Shown here: one piece after another, positions 22,706 to 37,342 of the stretch | Layout of the letters: each line of letters opens with the position of its first letter | Position numbering within the stretch: position 1 is the stretch's first letter | NCBI GenBank assembly: GCA_036785705.1 | Contig: JAWUZG010000173.1 | Location: 4,697,001 to 4,761,000 of the forward strand | DNA: 64,000 bases | Direction: 5' to 3' | From: Acanthornis magna | Taxonomy: Eukaryota; Chordata; Aves; Passeriformes; Acanthizidae | Made by a program: the position numbers and the translations under genes | Notes under the pieces: generated by a model | What the model was told of the DNA's origin: nothing | The model's input: only the letters and a program-made list of their open reading frames with translations | Database searches by the model: none

Positions 22706-25700
22706 GCAGATGCAGAAAAGGATTTAGACGATGTACTGACTGCCACTTAGCCTGCATCCCATATACTCATTACTCTGACTCTTGGCCATCTGCTTTTGGA
22801 ATGATCTCTATATTTCATGGATTCTTAGGTTTTTGACTAAATTTCCCTAGGGACATGTATTTCTGCCATAATATAACCTGAATCTCAAGCTGCCCAACGT
22901 CTATTTCAATCCAAAATTCCCAATGGGATTCAAAAACTAAGTTTTCTTTGCTTGACTCGTCAATGTTCCTGCTGGATTAAGCTGCTCATAAAATAGTGAC
23001 AGTAGACCTCTTGTACACGAGAACCTAACAGAAAGCCAGAACCTAACTGGAAGCAGGAACCTGAATGACTAATTCATGGTGATGCTTTGTTTTCCCTTTT
23101 TTTCTTTTTTATTTTTCACCACGATTTTATATCAAATCCAAAATATTGGTGTAGGCTTGTGCCCAGTTTCACCATTTTAGATGCAAAGTGCAAAGGAATG
23201 ATGTTAGGTGTACAAGTGTCCAGATAGATTTGAAGAACAAAAATGGAGGATGTTCATTGACAGTCCTGAATTTAGCAGTTGAACACAGCTCCCAGAGTCT
23301 GAAGGTCTACTTTTATTTTATTTATATCTTTTATTTGAACCTATTTATATTTCATTTAAGACTGCTGATCCAGTATTGTGGTCTAAGCTTATCTGAGACG
23401 AGAGAAAGGTGTTTTGACTAATACAAATTATGTTTAAGTAAGACCATTAGAATTTGATGCTACCAGAAAAATTCTACCTGATTAAGATAGAAGTTCCTGG
23501 AAAGAATATTGCAAGGAGCTAAGTCTTACTGCTGCATCTCCTTTTGTTTTTCTAGCTTTTTTCCCATATAGCCAGGTTTGCAAACCTTGCCATCTTTAGA
23601 AAGTTCTTGCATTTCACTCTGACCCTGGCTACAACCCTGGCTGTCTTGTCTTGCTGTACAGCATTCACAAAGGGGCAAAGAGTAAAACAATATTTCTCAG
23701 AATTTCTGCAATCCACACCAGTGAGGAATGTTTCAGTCTAAATCTGAGGTGTATCTTTAATTTTTGAGTTCCTCTTCTGTGTTCAGGAATAGTTCCAGGT
23801 ATCAGACTTCATATACAATGAAAATGTCCCTGTTATTGTCAGTTCAGGGAAAAATTACTCTTTCTCAGAATTTCTGGCTCTATTCAAGACTGTTTAAGTA
23901 CTAGAGACACTGCCAGATAGAAGCTCAGTTACTATCATCTATTCTTAGAAGTTAACATAGTTTAACATTATGGAGACAAGCCATTTTGTGCCACTTTTCT
24001 TCAGTGCTGTAAAATAGTTCCAATACAAATAATAATAATATATATGGTATTGACTAATGAGTCAGATTAGAAGTGAGACTTTTATTGTCCTCTGTTTCTA
24101 GAAGTTCTTGTTTTTTCTGCATAGCTGTGCATTACAATGAAGAACAAGATTTATATTGTTTTCTTGTATAAAGAATACCAGTCTCTGAGCTACAGTAAAT
24201 TTGCATGCTTTCACTGAAATCCACAGGACCGTGATTAAATTTGAACTACCGATTAAATCTTTTGTTCAGTTATCACCTAGGTTCTTAGTGCTTTGCAAGA
24301 TCAAGCTGCATGGTTCTAATCCAATTATCTTTGCCAAAGGAAGGTTGATTTTGACTACACCAGGATGAGTAACGGTGTATCATGATTTCAGAGTCACCGT
24401 AATGAAACCCCCTTGTTCTGCAATTATGTAGGCAACTTTCAAGCACACACTTGATAAATGTTGCACTTTTGAGAGGTGTCAGAGTGATGCTCCTGAAGGT
24501 TGAAGTGTTTCATCTCACCCCACAGCAGAAAAGGAGCAGGAAGCTGCAACCCACCCATTCTCTAATCCACCCCAAACTGGCAGCCCCCACTCCCGGGGCT
24601 CAGAGATTAGTAGAGACATCATTACATATTCCTTGAAAGAAAATCTCTACCTGGTGGGTCAGGGAAAAAGGCTCAGAGAGCAGCCTTTCAGCAGTCTCAA
24701 ATATGTGCAATACACAAGTTGATTTTCTGCTTTCACTCCTTTATTTTTTTCTCCTACCCTTTTTCCTCTCTCTTATGTGAGAGAGAGAGCTTTAGTCTTC
24801 TCTTTAGTAACAATCTGGGTTAGCCAGACAAGATGATTTATTTCACAAATCTTTTGTTATCTGGTGACCAAAACGCAGCTAGATCAACACCTTAAACAGC
24901 CGAGCATGAGTTCCTGGGGTTATAATAGGAATGTGAAGAACTGTTGTTCTTTTCCTCCACCTTGGAAAGTAGAGTCAGCATCAGAAAGAGAAGCTGAATT
25001 TTGTAGGATTGCTGTGTTTTTCTCTTTCTTTGTCTTTTCTCCTTCCTCTGTTTCACACATTTGCCTTGCTTTCCCTGAAAAGAAATAAATTAGCAACAAC
25101 AGCAATCCTGGCCCTTCTCAGTTAAGTTCTTTAAGGATGTTTTTTGCTTTTCTGCTCCAAAGAACATTTATTACTATCTTTAGCACAGTGTTTCAGTGTG
25201 TTAAAGCACACTATTCTCTCTAGAGGTGTTTTTTTTTTTCTCTTGCTAAAGGGGTAATAAAGGATATAGTTAAAGCCTCACTTAATAGTTTAAAATTTCA
25301 TGCTTCCACCTTTTTTTTCTTCATTCCCAAATGACTAAGCAGATTAACTCAGTGATTCTAGAATGGGAGAAGCAGTGACATTAAACATTGTTCAGTGAAA
25401 AAATCAGAAAGTTCTGCTAGAGCAGGAATCAGACAGAGGGTCTTTGCCCTGGATCCACTACACCCAGAGACTGCACTGATCTGTAAGAATGGATTCTCTG
25501 GATGGAGGAAACAAAGCTTGCCATTTCCAGAATAGGTATCACTTATGGTCTTTTGAGGAATATTTTGCTCACACTAACCCAAAACACACATACAGCAGTA
25601 ACTGAATAGTACATATATCTAACAATGGAAAGCTTTACTGTACTTCAATCCCATGCTTTCAATTTGCGGCCAGGCAGCCGAATGCATCTTCAATGATCCT

Positions 25701-27380
25701 TGGATTCCTTTCTAACTCTATGAGCTGGAATCCATCACTTCCCAACATTTTCAAGTGTGAGAATTTGAAAGGTTTATTCTGATCATTAATCAGCCCCTCC
25801 AATTAAGCACAATTACACCCTATAATGATAGTTATAATTATTGATTGATTAATCTTTCAACTATTAATTAAGAATCTTAATTAAAGGAGTTTTTTCATGT
25901 TATTTAAACTGAAACATGACTAATTATTTTATAATTTACCCAGTATGTGCAAAAACTGCATTAGTTCTGTTGTGTTTTCCCTGTTTCACTGCTGCATTGA
26001 AAAAGCTGGATTTAGATTTTCCAAAAGAGCTATGTCTCAATCCTTGCACAGCCAACTTGTGGACATCTTTGTCCATACAGGTTTTCAGAAAGGGCTGAAT
26101 CTAAAATGACTCTTACAACAGGAGTTACAAAACAATCTCATGAGATTAAATAATTAATTTGAAAATCTTGGACTTGGCCTGCCAACTGTCATGGACATTT
26201 GCATTATTATTACTTAGCCTATAAGGTGTCTCACAATATCTAAGCTAAAGAAGTCATTTATACTCTGGCATGAAAGTAAACACGACTGAAATTGTACTAT
26301 GTGGAGTAAGATGCAAAGTTCTAGTCTCTAAAAACATTCCAGTCTCTAGCGTATTTATTTTGGCTCTCCCAAAACTGAAGTACAGCTGAAGATAATGAAT
26401 TCACAAAGACAGAGAAAGTTGCAAGATGATAAGGGACTTAGGTACAGGCACAACTCTTCCTATTTGGAAGAAAATATTTTTCAACTACACAATAAATTTA
26501 CTTAGAGAATAATTTCTAGGACTGTTCATCATTGTTTAATTCAACCTTACACTTGTACTGTAGTGGACTGCACTGTATCTCAATGTTTTAAAACTCATCT
26601 TCTGGGGGAACCTTTTATTTCCAAATAACTTTTTTTTTTCCCAGCACATCCAAGTTATTTGCTTTTCATGAAACTATGTTGTCTTAATTTCTTTTAAAAT
26701 GATGGGTACAAGGAAAAGTTTTAAAAGAATCCTATCAACAAAATTTTAGGTGTCTACAAGTTAACCACTCCCTAAATGGTTACTGGATAGAAACAAAGAA
26801 TTCTAAGTTGTGATTAATCTGGTGCTTAAATAGATCCTTAAAATGACAGACAAGTGATTCTCTCTTACAGTTTATATTTAGGAAGGCAAAGATGTCTGGC
26901 TCAGATATATTTCTCTAAAAATATGTAAAACCAACCTCTCCCTGTGTTCTGAACTCTTGCACATTCTATTTAAAATTTTAATTACAGTCTATGCCAAAAA
27001 CTTTCTACGCTGGAATACACATTCAGAAAATATTCATTTCAACAGTTGTTATGTTGAACATATAATGGGATTATTTGTGTGAACATAAATAAGGTTGGAA
27101 GAATCACGTTGTTTAGTCCAATAATACAACTGATCTTGGTAGAACACAGCATAAAGACATGCACTTTTTATTAGGAAATTAATCAACAGGGGATATTGAT
27201 TTACAAACTAATAGATTCTGTTAGAATAGATTCACCTAACTATAAAACTTTCAGTCTGGAGAATGTTATTTTACCTTAAAGACATCAAAATGAATTGTTC
27301 CCTGGTTATATTTTTCTAAAAGCTTTACCTTTACGGAATAAAAGAAAATTATGTCATTTCCAGCTAATCCCTTGCCATTT
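22706..27380. other. AT-rich non-coding DNA
   Basis: No gene is recognised. A diverged 18-20 bp tandem motif (AGAACCTAAC / GGAACCTGAA) lies at 23018-23066. The stretch 25770-25885 is very rich in TAATTA/ATTAAT homeodomain core words within non-repetitive DNA. Short T-rich tracts occur near 25230 and 26630. Confidence 0.5.
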
Positions 27381-27382
27381 TG

Positions 27383-27424
27383 GAAAAAAAAAAAAAAAAA
27401 AGAAAAAAAAAGAAAAGGGGGAAA
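27383..27424. repeat. Poly-A and GA-rich tract
   Basis: A long A run is followed by AAAAAGAAAAGGGG. No LINE body was identified upstream, so it is treated as simple sequence. Confidence 0.8.
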
Positions 27425-28965
27425 GAAACTCAAAAATATAAGTCAGCTGCAGGTATGGGAGACACAGCAGTTGTACCTCATTCTGTTAGTAATGTGTTTT
27501 GTTGATAGCACGTACAAAGCTCACAATTCTCTTAAGCTCATGACGTATTTCAAACAGCATATGAACTAAACTGCCAGACAATGCTAAAAAATTATAGAAA
27601 TGTCTGCTACATTAATTCAGTTGTACTGGATTCTGATGCGCCTGTCCCAAAGTTGGCAGAGATCAATAGAGGCAGAAACCTTTGCACCCAGAGGATACTA
27701 ATCTCTGAGAACTGGCCTGGTTTTCAGGTTGCAAGCAAACTTGCTTCTGTTTGGGAGGGATTGTTGGTTTTGTTCTGTTTTTAACCCAACCTTACACCTG
27801 CAGACTACAGCAGCACCTTGTCAAGACAAGTTGTCTGGCTTAAATCACCCTTTGCTCTGTATCAGCAACGGAATGAAAACACCACTTGGAATGGAACTTA
27901 AAGGCCTGGGATTTTCACTGAAATCGTGATGATGTCTGTAAAAGAGAGATATTCAGGAATGAATACAATTCGTATTGTATGAAGTGCTGGTATTGACTTC
28001 GGCAGCTTTTCACTGCAGGTTCTTCTGAGTCCTCATCAGAAGTCCATTGTAGCCAACTGAAAGAGTCTCCTTTTCTGTGAATATTAGCTGGGCTTGTACT
28101 TGTCCAAAATGTCTGGTTTGAGATTTATATTCTGAGACTGCAGTATGTTCAGTCTCCAAGTACAGAAAAAATCTTGATATATTTTCTATATTATTTGACC
28201 AACTTCCCTTGACTTTCATTGAGTTTAGATGAAGTGAAAACTCATCAGTAACCTGTAAAGTCTCCTTCACAGTTTGAATACCAGTGACCTCTTTCCATCA
28301 ACAACTATATGGAAACCAGTGCTTGCCAGATCAGAAACCATTTATGAGCATAAATTTGCTTAACCTATATATCATCTGCTTCCAAAGAATCTGTGTAAAA
28401 ATCACAAAATTGAGAAAATATCTTGTATTGTTTTTTTCTATTTTATCTTCTCTGATTTTAAGCATATAAAAATATTCAGTCCATGTTAATCTGTCAACTG
28501 ATAAATATTAATGGATAGCTTTAAACCCTCAACAAATACATTGCTAAAATAGGTTCTGATTTTTAAATCACTACTGTTTCACCTATGGCCCTGTTAGTCC
28601 AGGGCTTGAATTATCTACTCATTTCGTGTCACTGGAAACAATAAATATTGGCAATCACTTGTTTGGGTGATTTTTCTATCTCATTCAAATTGTACCACAA
28701 GGTGAGTTCTCAGCGATGAACTGAATTTCCCTGAAGTTCACAGAGCTTTCGTTATCAGCATCTCTCCCTAGCACACAGGGCCCTGCGTTGCTCACACAGA
28801 CAGCACCAAAATGCACTGCAGAGCTTTTAATGCATTCTGAATAGCTCTTGTCATTCAGGATCCTTCATTTCATGTTTCAGATTTTCCCAGGGGGCTTTGA
28901 TGTTAATCCATTTCACACTTCTAACACATCTGTTCTTCTTCTGGCTTTCTTATCTCTTCTGAGCA
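27425..28965. other. AT-rich non-coding DNA
   Basis: No gene, RNA or repeat family is recognised. The 86-codon minus-strand frame at 28010-28270 has no visible domain. Confidence 0.5.
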
Positions 28966-28970
28966 TTCAA

Positions 28971-29021
28971 AAAAAAAAAAAAAAAAAAAGAAAAAGAGAG
29001 AAAAAAAAAGGAAAAGAAAAA
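28971..29021. repeat. Poly-A tract grading into GAAA-rich sequence
   Basis: A run of about 19 A is followed by AAAGAGAGAAAA and GGAAAAG words. Confidence 0.85.
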
Positions 29022-29658
29022 AGTTTTAGCTGTCATTGTGCAGTTTCTGAAGCAAGACTTTAATGATGAAGCACACTCCAGTTAACTTCATTGATACTTG
29101 GTTTTAGCCACACAAGGAGTTATGTATGCACAATATATCCAAGGCTAACTGCTTCCCCATTACTTTGAATTTCTCTCGACTCTTTATGTAAATTAAGAGA
29201 AGAGCTGCCCATCACAGTCCCTAGGAATAAGACAGTGTGGTCCAGTGATTAATTTTTTGTACATCAACAGATTTTATAAGAAGAAGCCACTCCTCTCCAG
29301 AATCATTAATTAAACTGTGACCAAAACAACTTTCATGTGTAGGTATCAATACAAAGTAAAATGCTGAACAAATGTTGTGCAGTGGTCACTTCTGGTTATA
29401 ACAGGAGTTGGAAAAATTCAGTGTTCTGATCCTTGATCTCAGAAAAATGATCTTATCTTTCTTATCAGAAGGCTAAGATTTTAAGTGGAAATAAGTAATA
29501 CTAGCAAGCAACTCAGAGAGTTCAGAATTCCTTATTGTTTTCCACCACACCATAAGTGAAATGTAGCTCATGTACTTACAACAGCCTTGTGTAACTAGTC
29601 AAAGCTGGATGCTCAGTCTCACTGAGCAGTCAGTGGTGAAATACTGGGAGCTCTGGAT

Positions 29659-29704
29659 GTGATTCATTCCATCCCAAGATTTCAGTCTAGATGGGATGAA
29701 TCAC
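29659..29704. repeat. Inverted repeat with 15-bp arms
   Basis: GTGATTCATTCCATC (29659-29673) and GATGGGATGAATCAC (29690-29704) are inverse copies with one mismatch, separated by 16 bp. They could form a hairpin in RNA or be the ends of a decayed palindromic element. No surrounding element was identified. Confidence 0.65.
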
Positions 29705-32700
29705 CATCTTTAGGTGTCACTTTCCATTGACACACAAAGTTTCTGGATGACAGCTTTAACGAAAAGTTTAATATTTAGGTAGCTAGAGCCAAGTAAAAAC
29801 AAACCTAACTTTTGTTTTTTTTCTTGAAGAATAAAAGAACTGTTATAAATGTCCTTAGTTTCCTTTTTATCCTTTCCTTCCCCTTTGACTGAGTAAAGCA
29901 CTAAGGCTATTAATGATAATCCACATTTTAAATATGAAAATGTACTATTTAATGGTTAAACTTTGCAGGAAATGTCCTATTGTACAGTTGCACCTTATTA
30001 GAGGCATGTTTTGTGGGACTGACCAAAACTGGTTGCTTAACAAAGGCAGTAACTTAATAATGCTGGAAAAGAATTGTATTCAAAGCATCTCTATAGACAG
30101 GAGGTTACCTAATAACATTCTATTGTAGGCCTGTCACTGTCTATGAAAGACATGCATTATCATATAAATGAAAAGACTGCTCTTTTCCATCATCCATATC
30201 CTCACTCCCCCCCTAAAATTAGAAAAAAAAAAAAGGAAAAGAAAAATCTGTCCAGATCAAACTTCAACCACATGAAGTTCCTTGCAAATTCTTATCAACT
30301 CCTGGCAATTCTAAAGTAGTTTTAAGACACTTCAAAACGTAACTATAATGAGGTGACTGTGACATCCTATTAGTGGGAGGTTAATTAATATTAAGAAGCA
30401 AAATGATCCCAAAAACATCCTGTTGACCATGGCTTTCCCATGGGATGATTGTTTCTGGCTTACTCCCTTGCTTCCTGCTGTCCCAGTACTCCTGCTCAGC
30501 AGAGGCAGGGGCTTAGTCACAAAACTGCTTGACTTGTTCCTGTGAAAAAAAGCAGGATGTTCTCATTTGGCCATTGCGGATGGTGGTTTGCAAAGATGAT
30601 TGAGGCATTCATGATGATTTAAGCATTTAAAATGATTTAGGCATTAAAAAATTTGTCACAAACAGTGCAATTTCTAGTGAACAGGAAAGTCAAAAGATGT
30701 GTACAAACAGGGAGGTAATGGATCTGACTAGAAAATCTGATTAATATAACGAAATGTTATTCACATAATCAATCCCATTTTGTTCAAAAGAAACCAGCTA
30801 CTGAACAGTAATTACATTAAAGCAAAGAGAACTTCTCCATGATGGAACAATCAGAAAAGCTGATTTTCCAGAAGAAACACTATACCAACCGTGGTTTCAC
30901 TGCTATTTTCAGAGGAAAAGGTAGTTGAAAACAACATCGTTAGAAATAAAACATATGGATGAAAAGAACCACCTTGTTTAATCAGAATAAAATGCTCTAA
31001 TAAGGTCGTGTTGATTTCTTTTTGTCGGAACTATAACTTTGTGTATAAAGTAGATGTCTGGATAGTTAATACTGACTTTGGAAAAAGACACATTTCAAAA
31101 GAAGTGAATTTCCTGGGAAAGAGAATTTTCAAGTTGCAGTGATGATTGGATTGCTCTGTTGAAACAGGGTTAAGAATGTAGGCCTAGAAGTCCCAATATT
31201 TAGGAAATTCTGGGCACTTGCCCCAAAATATTTGAAAGACAATGTCTGAAAGAACAGAATAGGGAGAAAACTGTGGGATTTTTGGGGTTTTTTTTTTTGC
31301 TCAAATAGCCCTTTATCACTGTTTGGCTTTTTGGTTTTTTTTTTTTAAATTTCATTCAAAAATGACTCAAAAGTAGGCTAGTTTTATACATGTGTGGGAG
31401 TGCATATATATACATTTAATATGCTAAGAAATTTAAAAAAAAATTAAAAATAAGTAAACAGGAAAAAATATATGTCAAAATAAAGTAGACTCAACCAGTA
31501 AGACATCTCTAATTTTGTCCTATGCAGTCAAAATCCATTTTCTTTTTTTTGACCTGATAGTGAAGAAGTCTGGGAGACACAATTTAGGTATTTTGCCCTG
31601 TTATTTCCTTCGTGGTGCCAACTGGAATTTTGCGACACATTAAATATTTTAACCGCCATTCATAATGGACTCCCATTTAGAAGAGAGTTCTCATCTGGTA
31701 AACTGAGACAATGAGGGCCTCAATACAAGACAGAGTCCAACAGAGAAGAAAGGGAAGGAAGGCAGCACAGTCAGCCATGCCTCCCATTGGGTAAACTGGC
31801 AACAAATTGGTGCTTCTAACTTCAGTTTGGGGTTGCAAACCGATTTGATATGAAGGCTTCAGTACCAAAATACAATTGTCTGTGCTGATTTTTTCCAACC
31901 AGACACAAGGATTTTTTTAGATTTTTCCCTGATGATTAAGGTGGTAATTGCTTGCCACTGCTGTTAGATAACAGAGCTGCTAGTCAAGTGTATGAAATGT
32001 CTGGTTTGAAGCTACATTGTTCAGGCTGCAGGTGGTCTCTGTGGAGGGATTTTTAGTGCTAAGTGTCTAAAGTGTTCATCATTTTTCTTTAACACATCTC
32101 AAAGAACACTGGAATTCTTCATGAACAAGAAGTCCGAGACCGTTTTTGTCTGGTATGGCTTACTTTTGAACTGTGTGCTACCAATGTTCTTCTACATCCT
32201 CCTCTTTCCTCCTTCTTTTCAGAAATAGTCACATGGCTCACTATCCTGTTCTGTGTTTAGTGACAATGGCCTTTGAGTCTACACACTCATCTCCTCTGCT
32301 TTTGATTAACCTTTGTTGGCCAGATGTTGTCTTACTTGAGCTGAGCAATTTATTTTCTAGGAAATCGACAGGGTTTTCATCTGTAATGGACAAACACTCG
32401 CACCCTCCCTCATCATTCCATTCTGGAACATTTTATTCACTCCTGTTCCGCACAATACCTCCTAATTCAAACATGTATGACTGAAGAATATGACAGAACT
32501 TACTTAAGGGCTTACAAGAGATCTGAATTTTTTTGCTGCTCCACAGTGAAATGAATGACTATTAAAATGAAGAACCAAACACCCTTCTCTGACTCATAGT
32601 GATATTTTGTTCCAGAATGGAAAGACAGGAACATCTAGGACGTCTGTGTACTTATTAGAATTATGAACACATCTAAGTTTCCAAAACAGCTTGCTCATTT

Positions 32701-33035
32701 GAAAAGTAACCACGCCTAAAGTACCTCAGAAGCACTATCAGTCTCTTCTGACTACATTTGGAGCTGAAGGAGAACACAATTTCTTAAAAATCATCAAGTT
32801 TCTAAAGATCTCAACTCAGTTACCCAAACAGCCAAGTTACCAGTTATCCATATGTTCAAGACTGGATGAGGACTTTATTTTTTGAGGATGCAAAGTGAAT
32901 TTTCTAGCCTGGCAAGAGATGTTCTGTTGTAGGAGGTAAATTGTACACACTTTACACTGAATTTTAGTCTCTCCAAACAAGACAGACAAACAGAACAGAA
33001 GTTCTTATAAGTTATTTTGATTTTAGACTCACTAA
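29705..33035. other. AT-rich non-coding DNA
   Basis: No gene is seen. T-rich patches occur near 31290 and 31335 and an A-rich patch near 31436-31465. The 103-codon frame at 32173-32484 has no recognised domain. Confidence 0.5.
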
Positions 33036-33039
33036 ACTC

Positions 33040-33077
33040 AGATCACAGAATGTTCTGAGTTGGTGGGACTTGACCCC
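33040..33077 (-). mobile_element. Short CR1 3'-end fragment
   Basis: GATCACAGAATG followed by TTCTGAGTTGGTGGGACTTG matches the complement of the CR1 terminus (ATTCTGTG octamer, then the conserved GGTCCC-TTCCAACTCAG-type segment). Only about 38 bp is recognisable, so this is a very short or badly decayed insertion. Confidence 0.55.
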
Positions 33078-35845
33078 TTTCTGCATGTTGGAAATCGTGA
33101 GAACACATTCACACATACACACACTGACAAAGAAAACAGACTGAAAAACCTTCCCAAAGCACAATGGTCCTCCCAGATGAGGAGGTTGGTATTTAGGTCA
33201 GGAACCATACAGACAGTGGAAGCATGTGGCTGAAATGAATTTAAAGGAAACTCACACTGGAATTTAAGATAGCCATAAGAGCAGCAAAGCTGGCACAGAG
33301 TAGACAAATGCCACTGGATGCTGGGAAGAGAGAAAATTCCAAAAATGTTGTGAAGGCAAAGGTTGTAGAGAGGAGAAGGAGAGGGCACATATTTTAAAAG
33401 GACATTTTACCCTTTGAAAATCTGTTTGCTTTGGTCTGTTACTAAAAAAATTAGGACAAGGATTATTGTCCTATTCGTTTCACCCTGTTTCATGGAACAT
33501 TGTTCTATAAAAATAAGTTACTGTTATTATCATGATAAATAAAGGACAGATCTGAACAGCACTATAAATTTTGGTAGTTTTAGATCTATTGCATGAATTT
33601 AAATGGATGTTTTTGTCACGGTTATCTATTCCCTTGACCACTCTTTTCAAAGAATTAAGGATTCAGAATTTTAATATTCAAATAAACTGCATTTTGCAGC
33701 ATCATTTCTTCAGTATTTGGAAATGAAGCAGTGCTAATAATAATGATCATGCCAACGTATAAATACTAACTATAAATAATTACTACAAGACACAAGCAAA
33801 ACACAGAGCTTAGATCTTTTCATAATCAAGCTCCTTTATCCTTGTTCAGTGAGCTGTTGGATAAGGCTGAGGATGAAGACCTTGAAAATTCTGTCTTCCT
33901 AAATGATACAAAATCATTTAGGATGGAAATAAAGCAGGAATCAGAGAATAACATCTGCAAAAAAATCTTAGATATCGTGAAAAACTAAATAAAACAGCCT
34001 GGAAAGAACATTTCCAGCTTTTACAGCACTATTAAAGTCATGTTATGTCCTACAAGTTACTGCCTTCCAACAACAAGGCTTTCTAAAGACAGTCTTTAGC
34101 CACACTGATAGACACTCCCAAAATTAATTTCCAATTAGTAAGAACCAAAACATGGAACAAAATCCAGACAAGTAAGTGATAACTGTTATGGGGCTTCAGA
34201 GAATAAATAAGGTTATCCACACTAAGCTTTGTGTATTATATCATCTGTCTAGATTTGGCCTTCATCCAAGATATTGTGGAGGAGAAACAGGAAATTTTCC
34301 TGGGAACACTTTGAAACAACATAAATATATCTTATTTATTTTAGAAGAAAAAGAGGGCGCAGTGGAAACAGTTGGATTTGGCAAGAAAATGAAGAGTCTT
34401 CCAGACCGATAGCTTCAGAGGCGAAGTTTGGGGGTTGTTTCCCTGCAACTTTCACTTATCAAAGATTTTGTTAGCCTTAAATCTACATTAATGCCAAAAT
34501 AAAAAGAAAAAAGCAACCACACAGTCCAGGAGAGACAAGGATCCTTGTACAGTTAGTCATCTATATTCAAATTATTGCTCTGTCAATATTGCAGAATGTC
34601 AAAACCACTTGCAATTTGTTAATGTTCAGGCGTATTTTTTTTAGTCTTAAATTTAGAGCTATTCATTCCTTTTCAACAAGTATTCACTAGAAAAATATTT
34701 TGTACTTGAACCCCCCAGAAGGCAGCATGACTACTCCATGTGCTACTCCAGTGAAGAATGGAAGAAGCTGCATGAGAAAAATACTTTTGAAATAATAATG
34801 TATTTTGTGGATAGGAACACCCTTTCCCACTCAGCTCCTGTTAAAATGCCTGATATTTTAGGATCCTTTCCCCTTTTCATCCCCAGGATTTTGTTCCAAT
34901 TCCATGTAAAATTAATAACCTGATCTAAATTAGCCCTATTTCAAGATGGAAATTGAACCAGATGCCCTCCAAAGGTCCTTTACAACCAAAGTTATTGTGT
35001 TCCTAAGGCTACTGTTCAGCATGACTTTTCGCAAGTTGTCAAAAAAGGAAAAAAAAAGAGATGTCTAGGCTTCAACAGTGGTATCTGGTGACGTGCAGTC
35101 AGTTGCTGATCCAACTTGACTCAATACTTGATTATATAAGGTCATAACATGATAGGGATATAAAACAGAAAATATGGAATACATATTAACTGGTATTACA
35201 GGCATATAAGTAATTTATTCACCTTTAGATAAACAGAGTTGGAAACAGCTTTAAATACAAACAAGTGGTGTGAGTAGCTTTTATTCTAGTTTAACTTATA
35301 GCTGACATGTATAACAAAAACCTTCATGGAGTGAAGATATGCAGTATCTAGAAGTGGGTGGAAGGTTTGGAAGTCCTGCTTAACATATACTTGAATAATA
35401 CAGAAATAGTATAATCACCTCTACTTTAGAAATCTTTACTTTTGGAAGTGAGTAGCCTTTTTTTTTTTTTGTCCTCTTCACTTTGGAGATCTGTACTTTC
35501 ATTATTGTAACATTTTTTTTTTTCATAAAATGAGTAGAGATTATGCTGACATTATAATTACTGATCAAAAATGAGAACAGAAATAAGTCAACGAAAATAA
35601 CCTAAGAACTTTCTCAACAAACAAAACATAAAAGAACCTTTCTGGAACAGTTTTAAACCATCTGCCCTGTATTTTTTTTTTAGTAGAGGCTCAATTCTTC
35701 CCATAATATAATGAATAACACACACTAGGCATTGAACAAATAGGTCTGTAATTATACTACGGGGGCTTGGTAACACTGATAAAACATTCACCATCACCCT
35801 CTCAGTGGAATTAGGCTAATTATGTACATAGTTGGGTGTCCATTA
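33078..35845. other. AT-rich non-coding DNA
   Basis: No gene is seen. T-rich runs lie near 35459-35470 and 35513-35522. The 116-codon minus-strand frame at 33038-33388 overlaps the CR1 scrap and looks accidental. Confidence 0.5.
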
Positions 35846-35849
35846 ATCC

Positions 35850-35880
<31 letters not shown>

Positions 35881-35881
35881 T
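35850..35881. repeat. (ATT)n trinucleotide repeat
   Basis: About 10 uninterrupted TAT/ATT units, likely a polymorphic microsatellite. Confidence 0.9.
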
Positions 35882-37340
35882 AACAGTATTATTCATAATG
35901 TAAGTTTTCCTTCCTTAATTTCAGACCTGTAACAATCGAGAATGTTCCATGCTTAATTAGCAGCCAAAAGCTTGAAAGTACAGTATAATGGGACATTATG
36001 GGGGCTCTATAGTGAGTTAATGACATAGCAACCAGCTAACGAGAATGAGGAATTTTTACAGTGGCATTCTGAAATGAACGGCATAGAAACACAAGTTGTG
36101 TCAAATGACATCATTTGCCAGTATCCCCACTTAGTCTCCAGAAGTGAGATAGGTGTTTCAACCAGATCCTGCACTCCTCAGAGAAGCCAGACTCATCCAT
36201 GCCCTACCAGTGGTTTTCTCTAGTGGGAGGAAAGTTAGCTCAGTAAACCTTGAGCCACTGTGTTAGCAATGCTCACTTCTGGGAATGTCTCCAGCAGCCA
36301 TTCTCTGAGACCAAAATCTATCTTAAACAAGGGAATAAAAGCAGGGACAGGAGACAACAAAAAACTTAGGCTGAAAGAGTCCCCAGAAAGATACCTCTTT
36401 ATAAAACTGTCCTTCATCCTGGATCATGTTAGACTGGCCTGCAGGATGGCAATGTTCTCTATACACCATAGAAAAACTGATTTCTAAAACAGAGGACTTT
36501 ACTGAATTCAGCATAATACTGATGGGGATCTGGGTTTTGTTCTTATTTTTCAGGTACAAGTTCACTGAGTAATATGAGATGTGTATACTGCATACCCACA
36601 ATAGAAACCACAATAATATTATTTTGCTTCAACAATGTGTTGGTTTACAGAGGACAAAGAATAGTTTTCCAGCAGCTGTTCATTCTTTGGCTGTGCAGCA
36701 AGGAAGAGACTAGTATTTTCCACAAAGTTTTGGAGTATTAGTGCTACTGCAATTCGACCTAAATTAAGCTTATTGAAGTAACTATATTTTTACATCAAGT
36801 GATTACAGTATCCTACACAGAATACTCTCTATTCTACCTAATTTAGTAGAGGCTGAACTATTAATTACAACTTTCCTCTGGGAATACTTTCCTGCTTTTG
36901 TTTAGGAACAGTCAGGCTTGCAATCAGACTGAGATATTTCTCTGTAGTAGATGACATTACTTTCTAGAAATGCTTCCCCTTTGACTCAAATTCCTTACAA
37001 TCTGTGTTTTGTGTTAGAGACAACTCTGAGGTGGCTACTTTTAAATTATATGAATTCTATTCCCATATTCATCTGATTTACAAACCTTTTTAAAAGTGCA
37101 CATTCAGACTGTTTCTGTCACTAGACACAAGCCAGTATGAGTTTGGATCTCAGGTGATAATCCCTCATGCGTGTGAGACAAAACTCTGTAGGAAGGAGCA
37201 GTCATGAGGTAGTAACCACGCTGAGATGCAACATTTCTAGCCCTGTTACCAGAAGTTTCTGGTCTCTAAAGCAGCTAGTGAATCAAAGAAGCTGGACTGC
37301 AAAAATCAACTCTAATGCAAGAAATTTCAAAATTTTTCTG
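35882..37340. other. AT-rich non-coding DNA
   Basis: No gene, RNA or repeat family is recognised in this stretch. Confidence 0.5.
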
Positions 37341-37342
37341 GT

